A stretch of 64,000 nt of DNA from OMII01 sp947467385 (GCA_044360075.1 JBIKLA010000005.1:1-64000), one strand, 5' to 3'. Counted from the stretch's first letter, positions 18,049 to 26,135 are shown. Notes: a model not told the origin generated them from the letters alone. A program made the numbers and translations.

Positions 18049-18841
18049 TCAGGACCTCCTCCGCCAACGCTCTGTAATCCTCGGCTCCACTCGACTTGGG
18101 TAGGTACTCGAAGATAGTCTCTCCCTTAGCCGGGGCTTCGGCGAGGGCCACATTCTCGCGGATTACGGTCGTAAAGACCAGCTGCCCAAAATAAGCCCTG
18201 ATAGTGTCGGCTACCGCTCGAGCAAGGCGCTTGCGGCTATCGTGTAAGCAAATAAGCACTCCGCCAACGATCAAGGACGGATTGTAGATACCCCTTACTT
18301 GATCAATAGTATCAAGAAGTTGCCTTACTCCATGCAGGGCGAGATACTCACTTTGCACCGGAACAATGACCTTATCGACCGCAGCCAACGCGTTGAGCGA
18401 AAGAAGACCGAGGGTAGGGGGGCAATCGATCATTATGACGTCGTAGGCGTCCCGAACCTTCTCAATAGCGCGCTTGAGCAGCAGCTCCCGACCCACCATT
18501 CCGCCGAGCTCTAGGTCTGCGGCACTCAGGAGCAGGCTTGATGGAACTACGTCGAGTGTTTCAGAACGCTTGATAATCACGTCCTGAAGCCGTTTTCTGC
18601 CTTTCAGAACGTCGTAAATCGTCCACTCGGGCACCTCTCTGGGAACATCCTGGAAATCCGGACCTCCCTGGGGATCCTCTTTAATACCAAGACCAAGGTG
18701 CGTCGTGAGGTTGCTCTGCGCGTCTATATCAATGAGCAGAACCCTCTTGCCTGCCTCAGCGATCGCTGCCCCGAGATTGACCGTTGTGGTGGTCTTGCCG
18801 ACGCCACCCTTCTGATTGACTACGCTAATTACTGTCGCCAC
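18035..18841 (-). CDS. parA: ParA/Soj partition ATPase
   Basis: Deviant Walker ATPase that segregates replication origins together with ParB. Deviant P-loop KGGVGKTTTTVNLG lies at the N-terminus, with DIDAQSNLT (switch I region) and IDCPPTLGLLSLNAL (Walker B). I chose the GTG start at 18841: it has GAGGTG five bases upstream and begins the family-typical ATVISVVNQKGG. The longer frame from 18904 adds an unrelated leader. No N-terminal DNA-binding extension, so it is of the chromosomal or type Ib kind. It reads away from the putative origin at 18842-19399. Confidence 0.95.
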   Translation of the reverse strand: MATVISVVNQKGGVGKTTTTVNLGAAIAEAGKRVLLIDIDAQSNLTTHLGLGIKEDPQGGPDFQDVPREVPEWTIYDVLKGRKRLQDVIIKRSETLDVVPSSLLLSAADLELGGMVGRELLLKRAIEKVRDAYDVIMIDCPPTLGLLSLNALAAVDKVIVPVQSEYLALHGVRQLLDTIDQVRGIYNPSLIVGGVLICLHDSRKRLARAVADTIRAYFGQLVFTTVIRENVALAEAPAKGETIFEYLPKSSGAEDYRALAEEVLNVKA

Positions 18842-19399
18842 AACACACCTCACGAATCGTGAATGGAGATAAGGAATGTGGCAAAGTTCTCTACCAAAAT
18901 CCACTCTTAAGTCAAAACACGATGCGAAAAAACTGGTGTTTTCGGCAGCTTTTCGAATATTCCGCTACGCGCCCAGCTATCGTGTCACGAGATAAGAGAT
19001 ATCGCACAGACACTCTACGCCAATGCACGATATCAAGGAACTAGTGGCCCGGACGAGGGGCGACATATCGTATTCCTCTCGTGTACGGGGATAAGGATCG
19101 TGCGCGGGCATAAGGGAGCTCGTGAAGCGGCACTCAATCTAGCGTGACTCGGCGGTTAGTGATTCGGGAAACTAGATAAGACGCTATCGTGAATCTGCGC
19201 CGAACAGCTCGTGTGTTGAAATAAATTTTTCTATCTAAATGCTTCGTTTAATTGTGGTTTTTTCCCGCTCATCTAGTAACATGTATTTTAGAAAAGATTG
19301 TTTAACTAACTAAAACTAAGCTAAGGTCGGCGCTCTCAGCTGTTGATGAATTTTTAATCTGGATGCTCGGGAAACGAGAGCCAAGCAAGCATCTGCAGA
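18842..19399. other. Candidate iteron-type replication origin between parA and repA
   Basis: A 560-base gap with no gene, between divergent parA and a plasmid-type initiator gene. The left 350 bases hold recurring ATCGTG and GATAAG words. The right part (about 19212-19320) is strongly A+T-rich with runs such as ATAAATTTTTC and GTATTTTAG, like a DNA-unwinding element. A one-mismatch DnaA-box-like word, TGTTGATGA, stands at 19341-19349. This is the standard plan of an iteron origin. Origin function is inferred, not shown. Confidence 0.55.
18856..19191. repeat. Dispersed iteron-like words ATCGTG and GATAAG
   Basis: ATCGTG occurs at 18856, 18979, 19097 and 19186, and its complement CACGAT at 18918 and 19026. 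GATAAG occurs at 18868, 18991, 19090 and 19175. The first two sets share exactly the same arrangement, ATCGTG-N6-GATAAG, 123 bases apart. The last two have the words in reversed order with spacers of one and five bases. Six ATCGTG-type words in about 340 bases is far above chance for a hexamer. Confidence 0.55.
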
Positions 19400-19474
19400 T
19401 TGGAAGATCCACAGCGCTGGGGACCGCTTGAGATCTTTGGCATCCGTGGATCGTTCAAGAAACCAGAGTACTTC

Positions 19475-21100
19475 ATGACGCAACGCGCGACACTTGAAAT
19501 TTTACAGGATGAGCAGCTCGCGAGCGAGGCGCTCAGAGGCAACGCCGGCGAGATAGGGGCGGACGCAGCGCCGGTTGCAACGAGCGCACACGGGCCTGTG
19601 CCTTTGCCGCTAAAGGTTTCGCGGGACGAGATGAACTTGGCCGAGTTTCCGCTGACGGTGCTGTCGAAGCGCGCAGATCCGGCAGTAAAAACCCTTGAGT
19701 TCAGTGACGTCGTGAAGGGCAAAAACGGAGAGCCGATAAACCGCAAGTGGATTATCACCGGCGCTGACAAGTTTGGACTTCCAACCTCCTCAGATGACGA
19801 GGTGCTCCTGGGGCTCCTCAAGCTCACGGCAGATGACGGCCTGCAGAGCCGCAAGATCCATTTCACCCGCTACGAGCTGCTCAAGATCCTGCGCTGGTCC
19901 ACGGAAGGACGCAGTTATTCCCGGCTGCAGAACGCCCTCGATCGGCTGAGTGGTGTGCGAATAAAAGCCACTAATGCTTTTTACGACAACGAAACGAAGC
20001 TCCACAGCACTCGCAACTTCGGCATCATTGATGCCTATGAGATTAACGATGGGCGCGACACCCATCCAAGCTTCTTCACGTGGAGCGAGGTGCTCTTTAA
20101 GTCGTTTCAGGTCGGTTTCATCAAGAAGCTAGACCTGGAGTTCTACCTCGACCTGCAGAGCGCCGTGTCGAAGCGGCTCTTCCGCTACCTCGACAAGCAC
20201 TTCTGGTACCGCTCGCGCATCCAGATAAACCTCTTTGTGCTGTCGCATGAAAAGATCGGCATCTCGCGCAACTACATCTACGCAAGCTCGCTGCGGCAGC
20301 AGCTTGAGCCAGCCCTTGAGGAGCTCAAAGAGAAGGGCACCTTGAGTGAGTACGAGTTTGTGGGCAAGGGGAAGTCAACGGAGGTCCTGCTGGTTGCCGC
20401 TCATGCGCCACGCAAGACCCTTGCGGCTCAGCACGGAGCATCACCGGGCGGCACGGCGTCGGCGCCGGGAAATACAGCTGCCGTCGGGCGTGCTGACCCC
20501 GGGGCTGCGGCCGAGGTGCAAGGCAGGGGAGAGGCCCTGATCCAGCAGCTCATCGCGCGAGGCCTGGGTGAGAAGCAGGTGCGCAGGCTTGTGGGAGGTC
20601 AGGGACAGGAAACCCTCGCGCGTATGGAGGCTATCCTCGAGCATTTCGACAGGCTCATGAAAGCAGGGAGCCACCTTGTAAGCAGGAGCCCACAAGGGTT
20701 TCTCTATCGGGCAATTGAGAAGCCCTTTGAATTCACTCTGCCGAGTGAAAAAGCCGCTCGCCCGCAGGCGCAGCAGGGCGCGCTCCAGTTTGGAGGCTCG
20801 CCATCTCCGCAAGAGCGCACGCGCGAGGAGCTCTCGAGGCAGAAGAGCCGCATTGATTCGATAAATCTTGAGGTAGCGTACCTTACTGAGCGCAAGGACG
20901 CGCTCGATACAATTCAGCGCAGCGCGCCGCCGGCGACGGTGGCGATGCTCAAGGCAGAGGTCGAAGAGGCGCTCTCCAAGCTTCGGGCGCACATCTCGCC
21001 GCACCGCTTTATCGAGGCCGTGCAGCTAGGGGTGGAGCAACGCTTGCTTGAGCAGAGTGGTTTCCCCGATTTCGATCTCTGGTGCAAAAAGAGCCAGTAG
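19475..21100 (+). CDS. repA: Plasmid-type replication initiator, RPA (replication initiator protein A) family
   Basis: The part from about residue 60 to 330 reads as the RPA-type winged-helix initiator family: a DEMNLAEFPLTVLSKR opening, WIITGADKFGLPTSSDDEVLLGLL, YELLKILRWSTEGRSYSRLQNAL, FFTWSEVLFKSFQVGFIKKLD and SKRLFRYLDKHFW. Such proteins bind origin repeats and start replication. A low-complexity linker (Gly/Ala-rich, about 335-370) and a C-terminal half with helical, charged segments follow; its role is unknown to me. I start at the ATG at 19475 (MTQRATLEIL); the frame is open to a TTG at 19400. No strong ribosome binding site is seen for either. Neighbouring parAB and the repeat-bearing gap suggest a replication locus. 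It is most like plasmid and secondary-replicon initiators, yet is surrounded by housekeeping genes. Confidence 0.85.
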   Translation: MTQRATLEILQDEQLASEALRGNAGEIGADAAPVATSAHGPVPLPLKVSRDEMNLAEFPLTVLSKRADPAVKTLEFSDVVKGKNGEPINRKWIITGADKFGLPTSSDDEVLLGLLKLTADDGLQSRKIHFTRYELLKILRWSTEGRSYSRLQNALDRLSGVRIKATNAFYDNETKLHSTRNFGIIDAYEINDGRDTHPSFFTWSEVLFKSFQVGFIKKLDLEFYLDLQSAVSKRLFRYLDKHFWYRSRIQINLFVLSHEKIGISRNYIYASSLRQQLEPALEELKEKGTLSEYEFVGKGKSTEVLLVAAHAPRKTLAAQHGASPGGTASAPGNTAAVGRADPGAAAEVQGRGEALIQQLIARGLGEKQVRRLVGGQGQETLARMEAILEHFDRLMKAGSHLVSRSPQGFLYRAIEKPFEFTLPSEKAARPQAQQGALQFGGSPSPQERTREELSRQKSRIDSINLEVAYLTERKDALDTIQRSAPPATVAMLKAEVEEALSKLRAHISPHRFIEAVQLGVEQRLLEQSGFPDFDLWCKKSQ

Positions 21101-21263
21101 CGCCCGAAGGGCCTATAAGCGTGGGAACTGAGCGAGTTCGCAGCGCATAGATCGACTAAAAAACTATTATTCCGATGACTTAGCCGGTCCAAGTATACTT
21201 TTATCCGCAAAAGCGCCATAACCCCCTCGGATTTCTAGAGACAGTGTTCACCTTGGAGGATGT

Positions 21264-21458
21264 ATGCGCCAAGTGCTGATGATAGCTCTTGCTTGTGTGA
21301 CCGTAGCCCTCGTTTCGGGCTGCACGGTTGTTGATCCCGTTTACAGCCACCAGATGGGTGGCTTTCCCATGTATAGCTCCGTTAAGACGAGCCCGGTCGA
21401 GAACGCCAGTGAGACCGTGACCCGCAAGCCGGGCCAGCCTGTTTCCGTTAAAAGTTAG
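21264..21458 (+). CDS. Small lipoprotein
   Basis: A 64-residue protein with a typical lipoprotein signal: MRQVLMIALACVTVALVSGC, with the lipobox VSGC at residues 17-20. The mature part is only about 45 residues, with no known domain. A near-perfect GGAGG lies shortly before the ATG, and a TATACT -10-like box is at 21194-21199. Likely anchored in the inner or outer membrane. Function unknown. Confidence 0.8.
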   Translation: MRQVLMIALACVTVALVSGCTVVDPVYSHQMGGFPMYSSVKTSPVENASETVTRKPGQPVSVKS

Positions 21459-21468
21459 CCCGACATCG

Positions 21469-23370
21469 CTACGGAGCTGTAGGTTTTGGGAGCGCGAATG
21501 AGAAGGTGCTTCCCTTGCCTGGGGAGCTCTCCACTTTGCAGGCTGAGCCGTGCGCCTTGATGATGGCCTGCACCGTCGGCAGCCCCAATCCGAGGCCAGC
21601 CCCACGGGCTGCCGACGGAAGGGTGTTATCGTCGACGCGGTAGAACTTCTCGAAGATGAGAGCCTGCTGTTCGGGAGGGATGCCTACCCCGGAATCGCGC
21701 ACCTCGAAGTGAATAAGCCCCGCATTCTGAAAAACCTTCACATGAATGTGCCCGCCGCTTGCGGTGTAGTGCAGCGCGTTTGCGATGAGGTGGCTAAGAG
21801 CCAAGCTCAGCAGGGCCTCGTCCCCATCTACGTGCGAGGCGTCGGTGGTTATCGCCTGGGTAAAGTCGATCTTGCGCGCTGCGGCGCCCTTCTGAAACGA
21901 GCGCATAGTGCCCTCCACGAGCCTCAACACCGGCACGGGAGCCCGGTGGATGGTGAAGTTCCCCGAGGTTGCTATCGAGAGGTCTTTTATCTCGCGCATA
22001 ATGCCCTCAAGCCGCGCGACCGCTCTATGGAGATCCTCCCGCATGCGCGAGAGGGTTGCCTGGTCGTGCGACCCCGAGCCGTCAAGCACTTGGGCAGCCG
22101 CGCCAAGAAGGGTTACCGGCTCCTGAAACTCATGCGCGATGAGGTTCATCACCTCCGTTTTGCGGCGGTCGAGTATCTCCAGCTGGCGTGAGTGCTGCTT
22201 GACCGACTCGTAGAGCTTGGAGTTCTCAATCGCCAGGGCAACCTGACAGGCGAACTGCGACAAGAAGTCGAGGTCCTCCGCGGTGAACGTTCCAGGGAGC
22301 TTGTTAAGCACCTCAACCGCGCCAAGCCGATCCGCCATCCGAACTGTCAATGGCGCGCAAATGAGGTTGCGGGTATTAAATCCGGAGATCTCATCTACCT
22401 CGCCGAAAAAGCGGCTGTCGGTAGAGACATCATTGACGAGCAGCGGCTCTTGCCGCTCAACAACCCACCCAACGCAACCCTTGTTGGAGGGGATCTTGGT
22501 TCTCTCAAGCTGGTCGTTGTCAGCACCATGCATGGCCCAGAAGCAGAGGGTATTCTCCTCATGGTCGAAGAGAAAGATCGTCGCCGCTTCGGCGCTGAGG
22601 CGGGTCTTGAGCTCGTTGAGAGCTGCCTTGATGACTTTGCGCGTGTCGAGGCTGGCGTTGAGCATCAGTGGAAGCTTTGCCAAGAAGCCGACCCGGTCGA
22701 AGCTCAATTGGGCGCTCTCAGGGATTGGTGAGATCATCGACCTCATGAGGGCGAGGTTCTCATCCTTCTTCTTCTGGCGCATCGAAAGTGCGGCGTTCGT
22801 GAACCACCGATGGGCACTGAGAAGCTGGAGGGAACGCTTGCGAAAGTGAGCTTCTTCGATTCCGAGCTCCCGGCGCTGAAGCTCGCCCTTGTCGAAGAAG
22901 TCATCCCGGCCGAGATTGCTGAGGTCGGCATCCAGCAGGTAGCGCGAAAGGGCGGTCGAGGGGATCTGCTGGGGACCATTCGGGAGCTCAACAAGCGTCG
23001 TGTCGAGAATCATCTGCTCAACGAGCTGAATTTCAGCCTCAGAGAAACCGCCGTCGTGGGCCATCGCCTGGCGTGCCAGCTCCGCGCCGATCGCCTCATT
23101 GGCCACGGGGCTCTTCACGAAGCCGGTATCGTGAAACGCTGCTGCAATAGCGAGGAGCTCAAGCTCCCGAGGGGAAAGATTGTCCATCACGCCATAGCGC
23201 AGCGCCTCATGGAGGACGTCCTCAGTGTGGCCCTTTGCATGGTAAATAAGGTTGTTTGGCAGTTCGCGCTCGAGGCGGGAGAGAGCTGCCTGCACGAGCG
23301 GCATCTCGTACGCCGCTGCGATCACGGCGTTCACTGAGCTTTGAACAGTCTTGGGCATGTCGGAAGTCAC
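21469..23370 (-). CDS. HD-domain / GAF / histidine kinase fusion protein
   Basis: Soluble 633-residue signalling protein with no membrane segment. Residues about 40-155 are an HD-type phosphohydrolase domain with H48, the H80-D81 pair and D147 or D149. About 235-385 is a GAF sensor domain. The kinase follows: phosphoacceptor H413 in NLIAHEFQEPV, then an ATPase domain with the N box (IANALHYTASGG), DSGVGI and GAGLGLGL. The HD domain may act on a nucleotide, and the GAF domain may bind a small ligand or nucleotide; neither ligand can be read off. No response regulator gene is adjacent, so it is an orphan kinase. The frame opens with GTG (23370), with AGGAGG rather far upstream; an ATG at 23358 is an alternative. 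Confidence 0.88.
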   Translation of the reverse strand: MTSDMPKTVQSSVNAVIAAAYEMPLVQAALSRLERELPNNLIYHAKGHTEDVLHEALRYGVMDNLSPRELELLAIAAAFHDTGFVKSPVANEAIGAELARQAMAHDGGFSEAEIQLVEQMILDTTLVELPNGPQQIPSTALSRYLLDADLSNLGRDDFFDKGELQRRELGIEEAHFRKRSLQLLSAHRWFTNAALSMRQKKKDENLALMRSMISPIPESAQLSFDRVGFLAKLPLMLNASLDTRKVIKAALNELKTRLSAEAATIFLFDHEENTLCFWAMHGADNDQLERTKIPSNKGCVGWVVERQEPLLVNDVSTDSRFFGEVDEISGFNTRNLICAPLTVRMADRLGAVEVLNKLPGTFTAEDLDFLSQFACQVALAIENSKLYESVKQHSRQLEILDRRKTEVMNLIAHEFQEPVTLLGAAAQVLDGSGSHDQATLSRMREDLHRAVARLEGIMREIKDLSIATSGNFTIHRAPVPVLRLVEGTMRSFQKGAAARKIDFTQAITTDASHVDGDEALLSLALSHLIANALHYTASGGHIHVKVFQNAGLIHFEVRDSGVGIPPEQQALIFEKFYRVDDNTLPSAARGAGLGLGLPTVQAIIKAHGSACKVESSPGKGSTFSFALPKPTAP

Positions 23371-23795
23371 AGGTCGATCTTGTCCTCCTGATGCGGCGAT
23401 TCCATTCGTAAAGTATCGTGCGGCGAGCCGTATGACATTAGGCCAATTACACTCCGATATCTAAGGCAAAAAGCCGTTTTATTTGCCCCGGTCGGCCAAC
23501 GAGCGCTTCCCTCTGAGGGTCGGGTTGGCTAAGGGAAGGCCAGGGGATGCGGGCGTCGAATAGACGCTTGCAGATGCTCTTGGGAGCCGACGTGGCGCCC
23601 GCACTCCTTGTCTTCTCCGGGCTCGAACGGGAAGCGCCCTAAAGGCCCGCCGTGACGGCGACTTCCTTGAGTCGTAGCGAGCCTTGCTATAGTGTACGGA
23701 AAAGTGTTTTACGCGGTCGTATCAGCTGCATCTGGCCGCACAAACGCGCCCGGCACCCATCTCGTGCCGCAAGATGACTAGAGAAAGAGCCCCCT
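23371..23795. other. Gene-free gap with strong predicted RNA structure
   Basis: The gap lies between divergent kinase and proS genes. It contains GGCAAA/TTTGCC (about 23465-23486), GCCAAC/GTTGGC with an inner CCCT/AGGG (about 23494-23530) and a CTTCTCCG/CGGGAAG hairpin (about 23611-23634). A promoter-like TTGAGT-N15-TATAGT stands near 23667-23693 and reads towards proS. The dense pairing suggests a small RNA or structured leader, but no known RNA family fits. Confidence 0.4.
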
Positions 23796-25064
23796 ATGAG
23801 ACAGAGCGCCCTCTTCACGAAGGTAAGCAGGAATATCGACAAGGACGAGGTGAGCCTCAACGCGCAGCTCCTGACGCGAGCCGGATACGTCGAAAAGCTG
23901 ATGGCGGGCGTTTACTCGTTCTTGCCCCTGGGACTGCGGGTCCTCACCAAGATCGAGGGCATCGTGCGCCAAGAGATGGATGCGCTCGGGGCCCAAGAGA
24001 TCGTCATGCCGGCGCTTCAGCCCAAGGATCCGTGGGAGCAGACCGGGCGGTGGGACACGGTCGATATCCTCTTTAAGTTTAAGGGGGCTGGCGACAGGGA
24101 CATGACTCTTGGGCCGACGCACGAAGAGGTCGTCACCCCGCTTGTTGGCAAGCAGATTCAGTCGTATCGCGACCTGCCGATTGCCGTGTACCAGATCCAG
24201 ACGAAGTTCCGAAACGAGGCCCGCGCCAAGTCGGGGCTCCTACGTGGACGCGAGTTCCGCATGAAGGACATGTACTCGTTTCACACCTCGCAGAATGACC
24301 TCGACGCCTTCTACGACCGGGTCGTTGATGCGTACAAGCGTGTTTTTCAGCGCTGCGGAGTAGGGGAGAGCACCCTCCTGACTGCGGCGTCAGGCGGCAT
24401 GTTCTCGAAGTTTTCGCATGAATTCCAGACCCTGACTGAAAGCGGCGAGGATATCGTATACCTTCACCCAGATGAGGCACTCGGTATCAACCGCGAGCTC
24501 ATGGAGCTTCCGGACATCATCAAGGAGCTTAACCTCGTTCAGCCAGACGGCACGTACCGGCCCATGGAGGAGCGAAAGGCCATAGAGGTCGGCAACATCT
24601 TTAAGCTCGGCACGCGATTCTCTGATGCGTTCAAGCTGGCTTTTGTGGATGAAAGTGGCCAAAAGCAGTCCGTTATTATGGGCTGCTACGGCCTCGGCCC
24701 AACGCGCCTTATGGGGGCGGTTGTCGAGACCTTGAGTGACGAGAGCGGCCTGAAGTGGCCAAAGGAGATCGCGCCATTCACGCTGCACCTCATATCGCTG
24801 GCGAAAAATGCTGAAGAGCAGGAGAAGGCGGAGCAGATCTACGCAAGCCTCACCGCAAGCGGCTTTCAGGTTCTCTTCGATGACCGTATGGACCTGCGTG
24901 CAGGTGAGAAATTCGCCGAGAGCGACCTGCTCGGGGTGCCCGACAGGCTTGTCGTAAGCTCCAAGACCCTTGCGCAAGAGAGCGTTGAGCATAAGTCACG
25001 CTTTACCGGCGCGACGTCGCTCATTCCTCTTGGTGGTCTTGAGGCTGCTGCCAGCAATATGTAG
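23796..25064 (+). CDS. proS: Prolyl-tRNA synthetase, short type without editing domain
   Basis: Class II synthetase that charges tRNA-Pro. Motif 2 is seen as FRNEARAKSGLLRGREFRMKD and motif 3 as GCYGLGPTRLMGAVVE. A C-terminal anticodon-binding domain follows (about 325-420, FDDRMDLRAGEKFAESDLLGVP). At 422 residues it lacks the roughly 180-residue INS editing domain that bacterial ProRS usually carries between motifs 2 and 3; this is the short form known from alphaproteobacteria. Mischarged Ala-tRNA-Pro would then need a separate trans-editing protein. A strong hairpin terminator follows 29 bases after the stop. Confidence 0.95.
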   Translation: MRQSALFTKVSRNIDKDEVSLNAQLLTRAGYVEKLMAGVYSFLPLGLRVLTKIEGIVRQEMDALGAQEIVMPALQPKDPWEQTGRWDTVDILFKFKGAGDRDMTLGPTHEEVVTPLVGKQIQSYRDLPIAVYQIQTKFRNEARAKSGLLRGREFRMKDMYSFHTSQNDLDAFYDRVVDAYKRVFQRCGVGESTLLTAASGGMFSKFSHEFQTLTESGEDIVYLHPDEALGINRELMELPDIIKELNLVQPDGTYRPMEERKAIEVGNIFKLGTRFSDAFKLAFVDESGQKQSVIMGCYGLGPTRLMGAVVETLSDESGLKWPKEIAPFTLHLISLAKNAEEQEKAEQIYASLTASGFQVLFDDRMDLRAGEKFAESDLLGVPDRLVVSSKTLAQESVEHKSRFTGATSLIPLGGLEAAASNM

Positions 25065-25092
25065 CCCAAGCTCCTGCCTGAAACGGCGGCAT

Positions 25093-25124
25093 AAAAAAAC
25101 CGGCCTCACAGGGCCGGTTTTTTT
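25093..25124. terminator. Bidirectional rho-independent terminator
   Basis: Stem ACCGGCC (25099-25105) and GGCCGGT (25112-25118) with a six-base loop, flanked by seven A on one side and seven T on the other. It therefore works for proS on the plus strand and for the convergent RRM-bS18 gene on the minus strand. Confidence 0.9.
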
Positions 25125-25147
25125 GTTCACACGAGCTGAGAACTTAA

Positions 25148-25720
25148 CTACTCGCCCTGAATCGACGTGTACGCCATCAGGCCAAGGCTCTGGGCGCGCT
25201 TAATCGCCTTAGAAACCTTGCGCTGGTTGTAGGCCGTAAGTCCAGTAAGCCGGCGCGACAGAATACGTCCGCGCTCGCTTATGAACTTCGAGAGCATAGC
25301 AACGTCCTTGTAGTCGACGCTCTTCGTCGGGTCCTCAGTGAACGGGTCGAGCTTCCTGCGACGCTTAAAGAGCTGCATGCGCTGGATGGACGGAAGCGGC
25401 TCGAAGCGGCGCTGACCGCCCTCACCACCCTCTCCACCGCCAGCGGAAGGGCCGGCGTTCTTGCCGCGGTCCTCGCACACCTTCATCGGGCGGCCGTTGA
25501 CGACGCGGTTGTTGAGGGTCTCAATCGCCTTCTTGGCGTCATCCTCTGAATCCATCTCAACGAAGGCGAAGCCCTTAGAACGCTTCGTCTCGCGGTCGGA
25601 AGCAACAACGACGCTGATGCAGCCGCCGAGCTCCTCAAAGAGACCGCGGAGCTGATCGCTCGTAACTTCAAAATCGAGATTGCTGATAAAAAGCTTCTTC
25701 TTGCTTACACCCGAATTCAT
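25148..25720 (-). CDS. rpsR: RRM RNA-binding domain fused to ribosomal protein bS18
   Basis: One continuous 190-residue frame encodes two domains. Residues 8-84 are an RNA recognition motif with RNP2 LFISNL (10-15) and RNP1 KGFAFVEM (49-56), including the aromatic RNA-contact residues. A Gly/Glu-rich linker (about 88-105) follows. Residues about 118-187 are bS18: FKRRRKLDPFT, VDYKDVAMLSKFISERGRILSRRLTGL, then KVSKAIKRAQSLGLMAYT, matching the normal 75-residue protein almost end to end. bS18 sits on the small-subunit platform beside bS6. No Shine-Dalgarno precedes the internal Met115, so bS18 is not likely made separately; GAGGAG does precede Met1. The usual rpsF and rplI neighbours are absent. 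Whether this is the only rpsR in the genome cannot be seen. Confidence 0.9.
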   Translation of the reverse strand: MNSGVSKKKLFISNLDFEVTSDQLRGLFEELGGCISVVVASDRETKRSKGFAFVEMDSEDDAKKAIETLNNRVVNGRPMKVCEDRGKNAGPSAGGGEGGEGGQRRFEPLPSIQRMQLFKRRRKLDPFTEDPTKSVDYKDVAMLSKFISERGRILSRRLTGLTAYNQRKVSKAIKRAQSLGLMAYTSIQGE

Positions 25721-25843
25721 GGAAACTCCTCGAACTTTAAGAGCGCCGAAGGTAGCTCTGGGCTAACAAAATGTCAAACAAGCCTGGCCGGGAAGTCGGT
25801 CTTAATAAAACGCCGTCTTACTTAAAGTAACTTAAAAATACTA

Positions 25844-25870
25844 TTGACGTTAGAATCTAACCTATATAGT
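25844..25870 (+). promoter_or_regulatory. Promoter-like sequence for the 26-kb small genes
   Basis: TTGACG (25844-25849) and TATAGT (25865-25870) with 15 bases between, in an A+T-rich stretch upstream of a structured leader. The spacing is short for sigma-70, so this is a moderate candidate. The same TTGAnn-N15-TATAGT layout is seen before proS. Confidence 0.4.
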
Positions 25871-25894
25871 CTCTGTGGCTGGATTAGTGAGCGA

Positions 25895-26070
25895 GCGCAA
25901 CAAGTTGCGCCGGTACATTCTCAACCAGGAAACTAGGTTTTGAGAGTGAGTAGGGTGAGTTCAATCATTCTACTGCTCTGCAATCAGGGAGGCTCTTAAT
26001 GGTCGTAACTCTCGGTTTCAGGACGCTGAAGGTTAGCTCTCTTAGTCCAATCCGCACCACTGAACTCACC
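25895..26070 (+). ncRNA. Structured leader or small RNA
   Basis: Three helices are visible in series. GCGCAA/TTGCGC (25895-25900 with 25905-25910) closes a four-base loop. CTCAACC with GGTTTTGAG spans 25920-25944. A perfect ten-base long-range stem, GGTGAGTTCA (25954-25963) with TGAACTCACC (26061-26070), encloses 97 bases that include the start of a 34-codon ORF. Regulatory function is inference; no known riboswitch motif was recognised. Confidence 0.5.
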
Positions 26071-26103
26071 TCGAGTTCCAATCAAATGAAAATTAATCCC
26101 TAA
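25999..26103 (+). CDS. Possible 34-codon small protein or leader peptide
   Basis: ATG to TAA frame encoding a basic, Ser/Thr-rich 34-residue peptide that starts MVVTLGFRTLKVSSL. GGGAGG stands seven bases before the ATG, the best ribosome binding site in this gap. The frame begins inside the loop closed by the ten-base stem of the structured leader and ends 32 bases before the next gene. No family recognised. It could be a leader peptide controlling the downstream gene, or chance. Confidence 0.4.
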   Translation: MVVTLGFRTLKVSSLSPIRTTELTSSSNQMKINP

Positions 26104-26135
26104 CCTAGCGTAAAGACTGGAGAGCGTGAACACGT

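Noticed and set aside
23590..23650. CGTTCGAGC word that could mark a tmRNA or tRNA T-loop on the minus strand
   Set aside because: The T stem has a mismatch, there is no acceptor stem and no tag-peptide frame ending in a stop at a suitable place.
25148..25379. Separate start for bS18 at the internal Met115
   Set aside because: No Shine-Dalgarno precedes this Met, while Met1 has GAGGAG; a separate product is unlikely.
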